Part shown: positions 41,560 to 50,689 of the stretch, in pieces
How the letters are laid out: the number at the start of each line of letters is the position of its first letter
How positions within the stretch are numbered: the first letter of the stretch is position 1
Program-made: the position numbers and the translations under genes
The notes under the pieces: generated by a model
What the model saw: the letters and a program-made list of their open reading frames with translations, nothing else
Database searches by the model: none
What the model was told of the DNA's origin: nothing
NCBI GenBank assembly: GCA_012972835.1
Contig: JABDHK010000036.1
Span: 1 to 64,000, forward strand
Direction of reading: 5' to 3'
Length of the DNA: 64,000 nt
Source: Chlorobiaceae bacterium
GTDB taxonomy: Bacteria > Bacteroidota > Chlorobiia > Chlorobiales > Chlorobiaceae

Positions 41560-43679
41560 AGGGTCACCTCACTGAGGAGCGACAGAATTTCATTTTCGAG
41601 CCCTTTGATTTCGCTCTTGATTTCTACCAAAGGACGTGGCGGTTCATAGCGGTAGAACTGACGGTTCAACGGGATTTCGTAGCCAATCTTTGTTTTGGAG
41701 TGGTCGATCCATGCGTCAGGAACATGGGGAAGCACTTCACGGGCAAAGTATTCTTGAATACTCTCTTTCAGCGGAATCGATTCGGTGTCGCGAAGGTCGG
41801 CATCGGGTTCGGGGTTACCCTGCCTGTCGCGGCAAATTTCAGCCGCCGGGTCGCGCTCACCAAGGGCGTCGATGATTGCTTTGATTTCGGATGCTGAAAG
41901 GCGGACATTTTGTGTCTGGTCGATTTCGCGCAGGTTGAGCAGAAATTTTTTCCGATCCATGAAGAGGGTATCACTATGCTGACGTGCAAAAGCGGGAAGG
42001 AGATCACGAATCTTCTGCTGGCGCTTTTTGCCTCCCGCTATCTCTTCCTGGCGGAGTGTTTCGTTTTTCTTGTTGCTGGTTGCGATGTTTTTAAATGCCG
42101 TAACTTCTTCGAGCCGGGCGATGCGTTCGGGTGTTGCCTGAAAATTGAGCCGCAGTGGCCGCTCAACGGTAATTTTGTTATAGCCAAAATCTTCGTTATC
42201 AAAGATTCTGCTCACCACCAGCTCTTTTTGCTTGCCGTCAAGGGTGAAGCGGCGGGTCTCTCCATCTCTGAAATTGGCGTAAAGGCGGGTGATATCGGAG
42301 ATATGGTCAGGGTCTCTTGGTTTATTGTCGGTCGGATCACCGATACGGCGGCGTTTGTTGCCGAGTGATTTTTCCATCTGCACCCAGAAGTTACGGGCGT
42401 CTATAAGCTGTATTTTACCCTTGCGTTCAGTCTCTTTTCGGTTGGTGATGATCCAGATATAGGTGGAAATACCGGTGTTGTAGAAGAGCTGTTCAGGCAA
42501 GGCGACAACAGCATCGAGCCAGTCGTTGTCGATAATCCATGCCCGTATGTCTGATTCTCCGCTGCCTGCATCGCCGTTAAACAATGGGGAGCCGTTGAAG
42601 ACGATACCGATACGGCTGCCGCCGTTCTCTTCGTGTCGCATTTTGGAGATCATGTGTTGCAGAAAGAGGAATGCGCCATCGTTAATGCGCGGTGTGCCGG
42701 CTCCGAAACGGCCTGCATAACCGAGCGCGTCGGCTTCGTGTTGAATGTACCGCTGCTGTTGTTTCCACTCTACACCGAAGGGGGGATTGGCGAGCATGTA
42801 GTCGAAGGTCCATTTATTGCCTTCACTGTCGAGAGTGAAACCATCTCGGGTAAGGGTGTCGCCCATTATAATGTTGTCGGCCTCCTCACCCTTGATCAGC
42901 ATGTCTGATTTGCATACTGCCCAGGCTTCGTCGTTCCATTCTTGACCGAAAAGTTTTGGTTGGGCTTCAGTATTGAGCTTACGGATATAGTCTTCAGCGA
43001 CAGAGAGCATGCCACCTGTTCCGCAGGCTGGATCATAGATTGTTTTTACTACATGGCTACGGGCGAGATCTTTTTCTTCTGCCAGCAAGAGATTGACCAT
43101 GAGCTTGATCACTTCACGGGGTGTGAAGTGCTCCCCTGCTTCTTCGTTTGATTGTTCAGCTCCAATCCGGATCAAATGCTCAAAAACATAACCCATCTCC
43201 TCGTTTTTAACATATTCGAGCGAAAGGTCGATGGTTGAGAATTCCTTGATCACTTCGAACAGAATGTTTTTTTCTGCCATGTGGGCAATCTGTTCACTGA
43301 ATTTGAACTTCTCCATAATGACCCGAACGTTGGGCGAAAATGCATTTATGTAGCTGTTCAGGTTGGGGCCAAGATTGTTGGGGTCGTCAAGAAGTGAGTG
43401 GTCGGCTTTTTGATCGAACTGCATTTTTGAGAGGTTGTAAAACCGGTGGCCAGTGATGTTCTGTAAACTGGCTTGAATAACTCGTTCTGGTTTTATTTTG
43501 AGTGCCTTATGTGCCTCAAGAACAGCGTCTTTGGTTGGTGCCAGCAAACAGTCGAACCGCCGCAAAACCGTAAGCGGCAAAATCACTTTGCGATATTCGT
43601 TGCGTTTGTAAGGGCCACGCAGCAGATTACAAATACCCCAGATAAAGTCAGCTAATTGATGGTGGGTTTCGCCGTTCAT
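41556..43679 (-). CDS. hsdM: Type I restriction-modification methyltransferase subunit HsdM
   Basis: 707 residues. N-terminal HsdM helical domain (DFIWGICNLLRGPYKRNEYR), SAM motif I DPACGTGGMLSVAEDYIRKL (about residue 218), catalytic motif IV LANPPFGVEWK (N-P-P-F, about 297), and GIVFNGSPLFNGDAGSGESD. The long C-terminal part (from about 480) is seen in the subclass with a fused extension; it ends in ...LENEILSLLSEVTL. Adenine-N6 methylation needs HsdS, and restriction needs HsdR; neither is in the window, so this is an orphan subunit, probably inactive unless an HsdS is supplied from elsewhere. Confidence 0.92.
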   Translation of the reverse strand: MNGETHHQLADFIWGICNLLRGPYKRNEYRKVILPLTVLRRFDCLLAPTKDAVLEAHKALKIKPERVIQASLQNITGHRFYNLSKMQFDQKADHSLLDDPNNLGPNLNSYINAFSPNVRVIMEKFKFSEQIAHMAEKNILFEVIKEFSTIDLSLEYVKNEEMGYVFEHLIRIGAEQSNEEAGEHFTPREVIKLMVNLLLAEEKDLARSHVVKTIYDPACGTGGMLSVAEDYIRKLNTEAQPKLFGQEWNDEAWAVCKSDMLIKGEEADNIIMGDTLTRDGFTLDSEGNKWTFDYMLANPPFGVEWKQQQRYIQHEADALGYAGRFGAGTPRINDGAFLFLQHMISKMRHEENGGSRIGIVFNGSPLFNGDAGSGESDIRAWIIDNDWLDAVVALPEQLFYNTGISTYIWIITNRKETERKGKIQLIDARNFWVQMEKSLGNKRRRIGDPTDNKPRDPDHISDITRLYANFRDGETRRFTLDGKQKELVVSRIFDNEDFGYNKITVERPLRLNFQATPERIARLEEVTAFKNIATSNKKNETLRQEEIAGGKKRQQKIRDLLPAFARQHSDTLFMDRKKFLLNLREIDQTQNVRLSASEIKAIIDALGERDPAAEICRDRQGNPEPDADLRDTESIPLKESIQEYFAREVLPHVPDAWIDHSKTKIGYEIPLNRQFYRYEPPRPLVEIKSEIKGLENEILSLLSEVTL

Positions 43680-43977
43680 TCTTTTGTTGCTTATTAATGG
43701 GGTTCAAAATGTATGTTGGATTTTTTGCCATGCAATACTTTTAATAATAAACAATTACCAAGAAACCACTGATAGAAAAATAGCTCTATTTATCCAGTAA
43801 AACTGAATGAGGTATGAGCGAAGATGGTGCTGGCAAAGGTGATGAGGGTGATCGGTCTGGCGCGGGTGGAGTCAGGAGAGCAGTGCAAGGCGGTACACTG
43901 TGCGTTGCATTGGCGGATGGTTGGGCGGGACAGGGTTCACCGCTGGGCTGCGCAAATGGAGCGGAGTGCGAATAAGA
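43680..43977. other. Intergenic with a GC-rich patch
   Basis: No convincing gene. Bases about 43820-43970 are much richer in G and C than their surroundings; a 53-codon frame (MSEDGAGKGDEGDRSGAGGV...) is open there but looks like compositional chance. The part next to 43679 should hold the hsdM promoter. Confidence 0.35.
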
Positions 43978-44212
43978 TTATGCTCTTGAGCTGTAATCGT
44001 TTTCATAGAGGATTGAGCGTTTTCCCAGCATTAACTTTCGACTGATGCGACGCTGGCCGGTATTAAAGGTGGTCTGTACTTGCACCTGAGTACTCTTGCC
44101 TGTTGCATATTCCTGTTGTGCCTGACCTTCGCTTGCTTCAATATTGAGGCATCTGAGTGTTTCTGCTGCATGGCGCTTTAGTAATAAAAGAAGAGAGAAA
44201 TAGGAGGTATAA
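43978..44212 (-). pseudogene. Possible 3' fragment of an unrecognised gene
   Basis: An open frame without a start: it enters after TAG near 44213 and runs LLLLLKRHAAETLRCLNIEA, then SEGQAQQEYATGKSTQVQVQ and TTFNTGQRRISRKLML to TAA at 43978-43980. The composition is protein-like and differs from the GC-rich patch beside it. I do not recognise the family. Confidence 0.3.
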
Positions 44213-44257
44213 GGCGGATAGGTCTAATGATGCCTATAAAAACTGGTGTTGGTGGGG

Positions 44258-44286
44258 ATGGATCCCTCACAGGAGTTCGGGATGAC
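44258..44286. repeat. GTCATCC...GGATCCAT repeat, copy B (inverted)
   Basis: Read on the minus strand: GTCATCCCGAACTCC, then TGTGAGGGATCCAT. It shares both ends with copy A at 38507-38536. The rest of 44287-44536 has no gene; a small hairpin CTGCTT...AAGCAG with a T run lies near 44450-44475. Confidence 0.6.
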
Positions 44287-44536
44287 TGGGAGCGGACTGG
44301 AATTACAGGTTTATTGTGCTCATAATGCCGGAACGTGTTCATCAAGTAGATCTTCGGCAAGGTCGAGGCTTGGGTAAGTTGGGGAAGAAGGAGCTAGGCT
44401 TGCCTGCCCTGCAGTACCATTCAAAAAAAAACTTTATATTATTATACTGCTTACGGTAAAGCAGCGCTCTTTTTTCTTACCTTCCGGGTGTTTTTTTAGA
44501 GCGTGTTTATGAATTTGTTGTAACCAAATACTATCA

Positions 44537-44556
44537 GCCGATATGTAAATATCGGC
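44537..44556. promoter_or_regulatory. Inverted repeat upstream of ilvN
   Basis: GCCGATAT-GTAA-ATATCGGC, perfect 8-base arms, 50 bases upstream of the ilvN ATG. It could be an operator or a stabilising hairpin; there is no T tract after it. A promoter for ilvN onward must be in this region if the ilvB terminator works. Confidence 0.45.
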
Positions 44557-44605
44557 GTAAAGTATTTTACAATATTAGATTATTACGATTCAACCAATAT
44601 TTTTC

Positions 44606-45082
44606 ATGAAACACATCATATCAGTACTCGTTGAAAACAAGTTCGGCACACTTAACAGGGTTGCTGCCATGTTCAGCGCCCGGGGGTTTAATCTTGCAAG
44701 TATCTCCATTGGCGAAACTGAGGATCCGGAAATTTCACGCATGACCATTGTGACCCATGCCGACGACCAGATCATCAGTCAGGTGCTTAAACAGCTGAAC
44801 AGGCTTATTGATACCATCAAGGTTACCGACCTGACGCGGCAGCCTCATGTAGAGCGTGAACTGCTCTTGATGACCATGAAACTGAGCAAAACACAGCAGC
44901 ATGAGATTTTTGAGCTTATCAATGTTTTTAAAGGAAAAGTGGTGGATATAAAACAAAAATCCATTACTATTGAGGTCATCGGTTCACCGGACAAGATCAA
45001 CACAACTATTGATATCTTCAAGCCCTACGGAATCAAGGAGTTAGCTCGTTCAGGTGCTGTAGCAATCCACCGTGGAGAGTGA
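44606..45082 (+). CDS. ilvN: Acetolactate synthase small (regulatory) subunit
   Basis: 158 residues. Starts KHIISVLVENKFGTLNRVAA, the ACT domain with the valine-binding loop, then MFSARGFNLASISIGETEDP and MTIVTHADDQIISQVLKQL; the C-terminal half includes ELALMTMKLSK-like ELLLMTMKLSKTQQHEI and ELARSGAVAIHRG. It activates IlvB and makes it sensitive to valine. Separated from ilvB by the island; 39 bases before ilvC. Confidence 0.95.
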   Translation: MKHIISVLVENKFGTLNRVAAMFSARGFNLASISIGETEDPEISRMTIVTHADDQIISQVLKQLNRLIDTIKVTDLTRQPHVERELLLMTMKLSKTQQHEIFELINVFKGKVVDIKQKSITIEVIGSPDKINTTIDIFKPYGIKELARSGAVAIHRGE

Positions 45083-45121
45083 CACCATTTTACTGTATTA
45101 TCAATCAAAACTATTTTACTG

Positions 45122-46114
45122 ATGAATGTTTATTACGATAAGGATGCCGATCTTGGTTTTCTTCAGGGAAAGAATATTGCAATACTCGGTTACGGCAGCC
45201 AGGGCCATGCCCATGCCTTAAACCTGAAGGATAGCGGTTTGAATGTCCGCGTGGGTCTTCGCACAGAGAGCTTATCCTGTGCCAAAGCAAGGGAGGCTGG
45301 ACTTCATGTCGATACTGTTGCCGAAGTTGTCAAATGGGCAGACATCGTGATGGTGCTTCTTCCTGACCAGAACCAGAAGGCAATCTATGATGCTGAAATC
45401 GCTCCGAACCTTGTGCCAGGCAACACCCTTGCTTTCGGTCATGGCTTCAATATTCATTACAAGCAGATCATTCCTCCGGAGACGATCAACGTTATCATGA
45501 TCGCTCCTAAGAGCCCGGGCCATCTTGTGCGCCGTACCTTTACCCAGGGCAATGGTGTCCCCTGCCTTATCGCAGTACATCATGATGCCACCGGAGAGGC
45601 AAAACAGCAGGCACTTGCATGGGCTAAAGCTCTTGGCGGTACCAAGGCTGGCGTTATTGAAACATCAATCAAAAATGAAACTGAAACCGATCTGTTCGGT
45701 GAGCAGGCAGTCCTCTGCGGTGGTTCAGCCGAGCTTATCAAGGCTGGATTTGAGACCCTTGTTGAGGCCGGTTACCCTGAAGAGCTTGCCTACTTTGAAT
45801 GTATGCACGAGTTGAAACTGATTGTCGATCTCTATTATGAAGGTGGCCTGTCGAGAATGAACTATTCAGTAAGCGATACGGCTGAGTATGGTGGCATGAC
45901 CCGCGGACCACGCCTGATTACCCCTGCGGTCAAGGCTGAGATGAAAAAGATCCTTGAAGAGGTACAGGATGGTCGTTTTGCCAAAGAGTTTATTGATGAG
46001 TGCAACGGCGGATACAAAAACCTTAGCAAACTCAGAGAGGAGAACCGCAACCATTCAATTGAAAAGGTGGGCGCAAAGCTTCGCGATATGATGAGCTGGC
46101 TGATCAAAAAATAA
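45122..46114 (+). CDS. ilvC: Ketol-acid reductoisomerase
   Basis: 330 residues, class I (short) form. Rossmann motif [60 protein letters not shown] with the catalytic His, and the metal-binding part [20 protein letters not shown] and the late YECMHELKL-like [20 protein letters not shown]. Isomerises and reduces acetolactate with NADPH. Its stop overlaps the leuB ATG by one base. Confidence 0.97.
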   Translation: MNVYYDKDADLGFLQGKNIAILGYGSQGHAHALNLKDSGLNVRVGLRTESLSCAKAREAGLHVDTVAEVVKWADIVMVLLPDQNQKAIYDAEIAPNLVPGNTLAFGHGFNIHYKQIIPPETINVIMIAPKSPGHLVRRTFTQGNGVPCLIAVHHDATGEAKQQALAWAKALGGTKAGVIETSIKNETETDLFGEQAVLCGGSAELIKAGFETLVEAGYPEELAYFECMHELKLIVDLYYEGGLSRMNYSVSDTAEYGGMTRGPRLITPAVKAEMKKILEEVQDGRFAKEFIDECNGGYKNLSKLREENRNHSIEKVGAKLRDMMSWLIKK

Positions 46115-47190
46115 TGAACTCTGAAAAAAGCATGTACAAGATTGTATCAATCCCGGGTGACGGTATCGGCCCGGAAGTGGTTGCTGGAGCTGTTGCAGTA
46201 CTGAAGCAGCTCTCCACAAAACATGGTTTTGAAATAGTGATTGAGGAGCACCCCTTTGGTGGGGCCTCATACGACCTGCATGGTGAGATGTTGACGGAAA
46301 AAACACTTGAAGCTTGCAAACAGTGTGATGCTGTGCTGCTTGGAGCTGTTGGCGGCCCGAAATGGGAAAAGCTGCCGCATGAACACAAGCCGGAAGCGGC
46401 ACTGCTTAATATCCGCAAGGAGCTTGAACTCTTTGCCAACCTCAGACCTGCCAAAGTTTACGACGCACTGCTTGAGGCATCTTCACTCAAAGCTGAGGTG
46501 ATACGCGGCACGGATTTCCTTGTATTCCGCGAGCTGACCGGAGGCATCTATTTTGGCCAACCCCGCGGCTACGATGACAACAGGGGCTGGAACACCATGG
46601 TCTATGATCGCTATGAGGTTGAACGTATTGCACGGTTAGCCTTTGAAGCTGCCCAGAAACGCGACAAAAAAGTGATTTCAATTGATAAGGCAAACGTTCT
46701 GGAGGTTTCACAGTTCTGGCGAAATGTGGTTCATGAGGTTCACAAGGATTACCCTGATGTTGAGCTGAGCGACATGTATGTGGATAACGCCGCAATGCAG
46801 ATTGTCCGGAATCCGAAACAGTTTGACGTGATTGTTACAAGCAATCTCTTCGGGGATATCCTGAGTGACATTGCAGGCATGATTACCGGCAGCCTTGGTA
46901 TGCTTCCGTCGGCAAGTATCGGCAAACACCATGCCCTTTATGAACCAATTCACGGCAGCGCCCCGGACATTGCAGGCCAGGGCAAGGCAAACCCCATTGC
47001 CACCATAGCATCGGTAGCGATGATGTTTGAGTACAGCTTCTGTATGCCCGACATTGCAACGGAGATCTATCAGGCAATTGAGGCTACGCTTGCTTCAGGC
47101 TTGCGGACAGCAGACATAGCAAATCCCGGTGAGTTGAGTGTTTCAACAACGGAGATGACAGAAGCAATTGTCAGGCATCTGGGCGCCTGA
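46114..47190 (+). CDS. leuB: 3-isopropylmalate dehydrogenase
   Basis: 358 residues (352 if started at ATG 46132, MYKIVSIPGDGIGPEVV, which fits the family better). Conserved: IPGDGIGPEVVAGAVAVLKQ, FRELTGGIYFGQPRG, DKANVLEVSQFWRNVVHEVH, YVDNAAMQIVRNPKQFDVIV and TSNLFGDILSDIAGMITGSL. Oxidative decarboxylation of 3-isopropylmalate in leucine synthesis; with cimA present it may also act on methylmalate in the isoleucine route. Confidence 0.96.
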   Translation: MNSEKSMYKIVSIPGDGIGPEVVAGAVAVLKQLSTKHGFEIVIEEHPFGGASYDLHGEMLTEKTLEACKQCDAVLLGAVGGPKWEKLPHEHKPEAALLNIRKELELFANLRPAKVYDALLEASSLKAEVIRGTDFLVFRELTGGIYFGQPRGYDDNRGWNTMVYDRYEVERIARLAFEAAQKRDKKVISIDKANVLEVSQFWRNVVHEVHKDYPDVELSDMYVDNAAMQIVRNPKQFDVIVTSNLFGDILSDIAGMITGSLGMLPSASIGKHHALYEPIHGSAPDIAGQGKANPIATIASVAMMFEYSFCMPDIATEIYQAIEATLASGLRTADIANPGELSVSTTEMTEAIVRHLGA

Positions 47191-47213
47191 TTAAATAAAG
47201 GCGGGCAGATAAT

Positions 47214-48782
47214 GTGAAAGAAAAGATTCTGGTATTTGATACAACACTGCGCGATGGGGAGCAATCCCCAGGCGCATCTCTGAATGTTCAGGAAAAGGTT
47301 GAGATTGCCCGGCAGCTTGGAAAGCTTGGTGTCGATGTAATTGAAGCTGGATTCCCCGCCTCCTCACCTCTGCAGCTTGAAGCCGTTCAACGGATTAGCG
47401 CTGAGTCGAATGCTGTGGTTGCTGCACTTGCAAGAGCTGTTGAAAACGACATTACCGCCGCATGGCAGGCCCTTCAACAGGCAAAAAAGCCCCGCATTCA
47501 CACCTTCATCGGTACCTCTGATATCCATATTGCCGGAAAATTCGGCAGTGATCGCTACGGCCTTACCCTCAAGGATAAACGTCAGACCATCCTGAAAATG
47601 GCGGTTGACGCTGTTTCCTTTGCCAGGACATTCACGACCGATATTGAGTTTTCGGCTGAAGATGCTGGCCGCACCGATCAAGGCTATCTGGCTGAAATCA
47701 TTGAAGCGGTTATTGCTGCAGGAGCAACAACGGTCAACATCCCGGATACGACAGGCTATACCTGGCCTTCTGAGTTCGGCAGAAAAATAGCAGACCTTCA
47801 CAGCCGAGTCCAGAACATCGGTAACGCAGTCATCAGCGTGCACTGCCATAACGACCTTGGCCTTGCCGTGGCAAATTCACTCAGCGCGCTTGAACATGGC
47901 GCACGACAGGTTGAGTGCTCCATGAACGGCATAGGAGAGCGTGCGGGAAATGCCTCGCTTGAGGAGATTGTGATGGCGCTGAAAGTCAGGAGTGACCTGC
48001 ACAACTTCTACACAGGGATCGTCACTGAAGAGCTCTACAATACCAGCCGGATGGTCTCGACCTTTACCGGCATCATCATTCAGCCCAACAAGGCAATTGT
48101 GGGCGACAACGCGTTTTCACATGAGTCGGGCATTCATCAGGACGGCATGCTGAAAAACCGGCAGACTTATGAAGTGATGACACCGGAGTCGGTAGGTGTA
48201 CCACAGACAAGCATAGTGCTTGGCCGCCATTCCGGCAAGCATGGACTGAAATCCCGACTTCATACGCTCGGTTACGACCTGGATGAGGCAGAACTTGAAG
48301 CGGTGTACAAACGCTTTGTCGAAATTGCAGATAAAAAGAAAGAGGTCTATGACGACGACCTGAGAGTTCTTATGGGCGACGAAAGGAACAAACCCCGGAA
48401 TACCTATGAGCTTGACTATCTGCATATCAACAGCGGTACAGCCTCGGTGCCTACAGCAACCGTGAGGATTAGGCACAAAGAACAGATATTTGAAGAGTCA
48501 GCAACAGGCGACGGGCCAGTGGACGCCTGTTTCAGGGCTATTGAGCGGGCACTTGGCATAGATTCAATGGTCACCTCCTACTCTGTACGCTCCACCACTG
48601 CAGGCCGCCAGGCTCTCGGAGAGGCACTGGTTAGAATAAGAGACAAAAATATTACTTTTAACGGAAGAGGAGTTTCAACTGATATTATTGAAGCAAGCGC
48701 CAAGGCCTATCTACAGGCTCTCGGCCTGCGTCAGCACTATTTTGAAACCAACACTCCTGAAACCATAGACAGCGGGGTTTAA
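47214..48782 (+). CDS. leuA: 2-isopropylmalate synthase
   Basis: 522 residues from GTG 47214 (KEKILVFDTTLRDGEQSPGA). HMGL-like barrel: EAGFPASSPLQLEAVQRI, VNIPDTTGYTWPSEFGRKIA, VHCHNDLGLAVANSLSALEH with the metal-binding His-x-His, ECSMNGIGERAGNASLEEIV, then the C-terminal LeuA allosteric domain (from about residue 390) that senses leucine. Joins acetyl-CoA and 2-oxoisovalerate. Six bases before leuC. Confidence 0.95.
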   Translation: MKEKILVFDTTLRDGEQSPGASLNVQEKVEIARQLGKLGVDVIEAGFPASSPLQLEAVQRISAESNAVVAALARAVENDITAAWQALQQAKKPRIHTFIGTSDIHIAGKFGSDRYGLTLKDKRQTILKMAVDAVSFARTFTTDIEFSAEDAGRTDQGYLAEIIEAVIAAGATTVNIPDTTGYTWPSEFGRKIADLHSRVQNIGNAVISVHCHNDLGLAVANSLSALEHGARQVECSMNGIGERAGNASLEEIVMALKVRSDLHNFYTGIVTEELYNTSRMVSTFTGIIIQPNKAIVGDNAFSHESGIHQDGMLKNRQTYEVMTPESVGVPQTSIVLGRHSGKHGLKSRLHTLGYDLDEAELEAVYKRFVEIADKKKEVYDDDLRVLMGDERNKPRNTYELDYLHINSGTASVPTATVRIRHKEQIFEESATGDGPVDACFRAIERALGIDSMVTSYSVRSTTAGRQALGEALVRIRDKNITFNGRGVSTDIIEASAKAYLQALGLRQHYFETNTPETIDSGV

Positions 48783-48787
48783 AAAAA

Positions 48788-50083
48788 ATGGCACAAACAA
48801 TAACCCAGAAAATTCTTTCGAAGGCAGCAAACAGAAAATTTGTCGACGCAGGTGAAAGCGTCTGGCTCAATGTTGACATACTGCTTACTCATGATGTATG
48901 CGGTCCACCAACTTTTGATATTTTTAAGGAGGAGTTCGGTTCCGGCGCAAAGGTTTGGGATCCCAAAAAAATTGTTGTCCTTCCTGACCACTATATTTTT
49001 ACAGCCAACGAACACGCTCATCGCAACATTGATCTCTTGAGAGAGTTTGCAAAAGAGCAGGGACTTGAGCACTACTATGATGTCGGCACCGACCGGTACA
49101 AGGGTGTCTGCCACGTCGCCCTTGCTGAAGAGGGGTTCAATCTGCCTGGAACGGTGCTCTTTGGCACCGACTCTCACACCTGCACATCAGGGGCTTTCGG
49201 CATGTTCGGTTCTGGTATCGGCAATACTGATGCCGCATTCATTCTCGGCACAGGGAAACTATGGGAAAAAGTGCCTGAATCGATGAAGTTCACCTTTGAT
49301 GGCCAAATGCCTGAGTACCTTACCGCTAAAGATCTGATTCTGCAGATTCTCGGAGATATTACCACCGATGGCGCAACCTACCGTGCCATGGAGTTTGACG
49401 GAGAGGCCATTTTTTCACTCCCTATGGAGGAGAGAATGACGCTTACCAACATGGCTATAGAAGCTGGTGGAATGAACGGTATCATTGCAGCCGACGAGGT
49501 CACCGAACGGTATGTACGCGCACGAAGCAGCAAGCCATACGAAGTATTCCAAAGTGATCCAGATGCCAAATATCACAGCAAGTACCATTATAACGTCCGT
49601 GAACTTGAACCGGTTGTAGCCCAGCCACACAGCCCTGATAACCGTGCTACAGTGAGAAGTGTCGAGGGCACAAAGATTACCAAGTCCTATATCGGTTCCT
49701 GCACCGGCGGCAAGCTGACTGATTTTGTAATGGCGGCAAAGATCCTGAAGGGGCAGAAGGTCTCTGTAACCACGAACATTGTTCCGGCAACCGTGAAAGT
49801 CGCCCTTGACCTTGAGCGTGAACAGTACGATGGACAGAGCCTGAAACAGATCTTTGAGGATGCCGGATGCAGCATTGCTCTGCCATCTTGTGCAGCATGT
49901 CTTGGTGGCCCGGCTGATACTGTCGGACGTTCGGTTGACAATGATGTTGTTGTTTCAACCACAAACCGGAACTTCCCCGGTCGGATGGGCAGCAAACATG
50001 CAGGAGTCTACCTTGCCTCCCCACTGACAGCAGCCGCATCGGCAATTACAGGAAAACTCACCGATCCGAGGAAGTTCCTTTGA
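48788..50083 (+). CDS. leuC: 3-isopropylmalate dehydratase large subunit
   Basis: 431 residues, the bacterial/archaeal short type. Aconitase family: FGTDSHTCTSGAFGMFGSGI (first cluster cysteine), SYIGSCTGGKLTDFVMAAKI and SCAACLGGP near the end carry the [4Fe-4S] ligands. Works with LeuD to isomerise isopropylmalate, and probably citramalate as well in this operon. Ends just before leuD. Confidence 0.95.
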   Translation: MAQTITQKILSKAANRKFVDAGESVWLNVDILLTHDVCGPPTFDIFKEEFGSGAKVWDPKKIVVLPDHYIFTANEHAHRNIDLLREFAKEQGLEHYYDVGTDRYKGVCHVALAEEGFNLPGTVLFGTDSHTCTSGAFGMFGSGIGNTDAAFILGTGKLWEKVPESMKFTFDGQMPEYLTAKDLILQILGDITTDGATYRAMEFDGEAIFSLPMEERMTLTNMAIEAGGMNGIIAADEVTERYVRARSSKPYEVFQSDPDAKYHSKYHYNVRELEPVVAQPHSPDNRATVRSVEGTKITKSYIGSCTGGKLTDFVMAAKILKGQKVSVTTNIVPATVKVALDLEREQYDGQSLKQIFEDAGCSIALPSCAACLGGPADTVGRSVDNDVVVSTTNRNFPGRMGSKHAGVYLASPLTAAASAITGKLTDPRKFL

Positions 50084-50119
50084 TTGGAAAAATGGACTAA
50101 CTTATTCGCTCTAAACAAA

Positions 50120-50686
50120 ATGGAAAAAGTCATTCAGGGAAAAGCCTATGTTTTAGGCAAAAATATTGATACAGACCAGATTATACCAGCCGAACATCTT
50201 GTCTACAGCCTCTCCAATCCAGAAGAGGTAAAGTTATATGGAAAGTATGCCCTTTCAGGGGTACCGCCAGAACAGGGTGGACTTCCTGAAGGGAATATTC
50301 CTTTCATTCAGGAGGGAAGTTTTCAGTCGGACTTTACCATTATCATTGGCGGACCAAACTTTGGCTGCGGCTCTTCAAGGGAGCATGCACCGTTCGCCCT
50401 GAAGGTTGCCGGCATCAAGGCCATTATTGCTGAGTCTTACGCGAGAATTTTTTACCGCAACTCGGTCGATGGTGGTTTTGTTATTCCCTATGAAACCTCC
50501 GAGCACCTCAACCAGCTTATCAAGACGGGTGATGAACTGAAAATCGATGTTCAGGCAAACACCATAGAAAATCTGACCAGCAAGGTCACCTACCAACTTA
50601 ATCCGCTTGGCGATGTGTTACGTATTGTGGAGGCAGGGGGCATTTTCGGTTATGCCCGGCAGGAAAATTTAATGGCCCAGAACTGA
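50120..50686 (+). CDS. leuD: 3-isopropylmalate dehydratase small subunit
   Basis: 188 residues from ATG 50120; the frame reaches back to a TTG at 50084 but MEKVIQGKAYVLGKNIDTDQ is the family start. GPNFGCGSSREHAPFALKVA and IIAESYARIFYRNSVDGGFV are the substrate-binding swivel domain. Partner of LeuC. Three bases before cimA. Confidence 0.95.
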   Translation: MEKVIQGKAYVLGKNIDTDQIIPAEHLVYSLSNPEEVKLYGKYALSGVPPEQGGLPEGNIPFIQEGSFQSDFTIIIGGPNFGCGSSREHAPFALKVAGIKAIIAESYARIFYRNSVDGGFVIPYETSEHLNQLIKTGDELKIDVQANTIENLTSKVTYQLNPLGDVLRIVEAGGIFGYARQENLMAQN

Positions 50687-50689
50687 TTT

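Noticed and set aside
43824-44045. 73-codon plus-strand ORF in the GC-rich patch
   Set aside because: No recognisable motif or ribosome site; overlaps a more protein-like minus-strand frame.
44510-44524. Mini-ORF MNLL before ilvN as a second leader peptide
   Set aside because: Only four codons and no following terminator; chance is the simpler reading.
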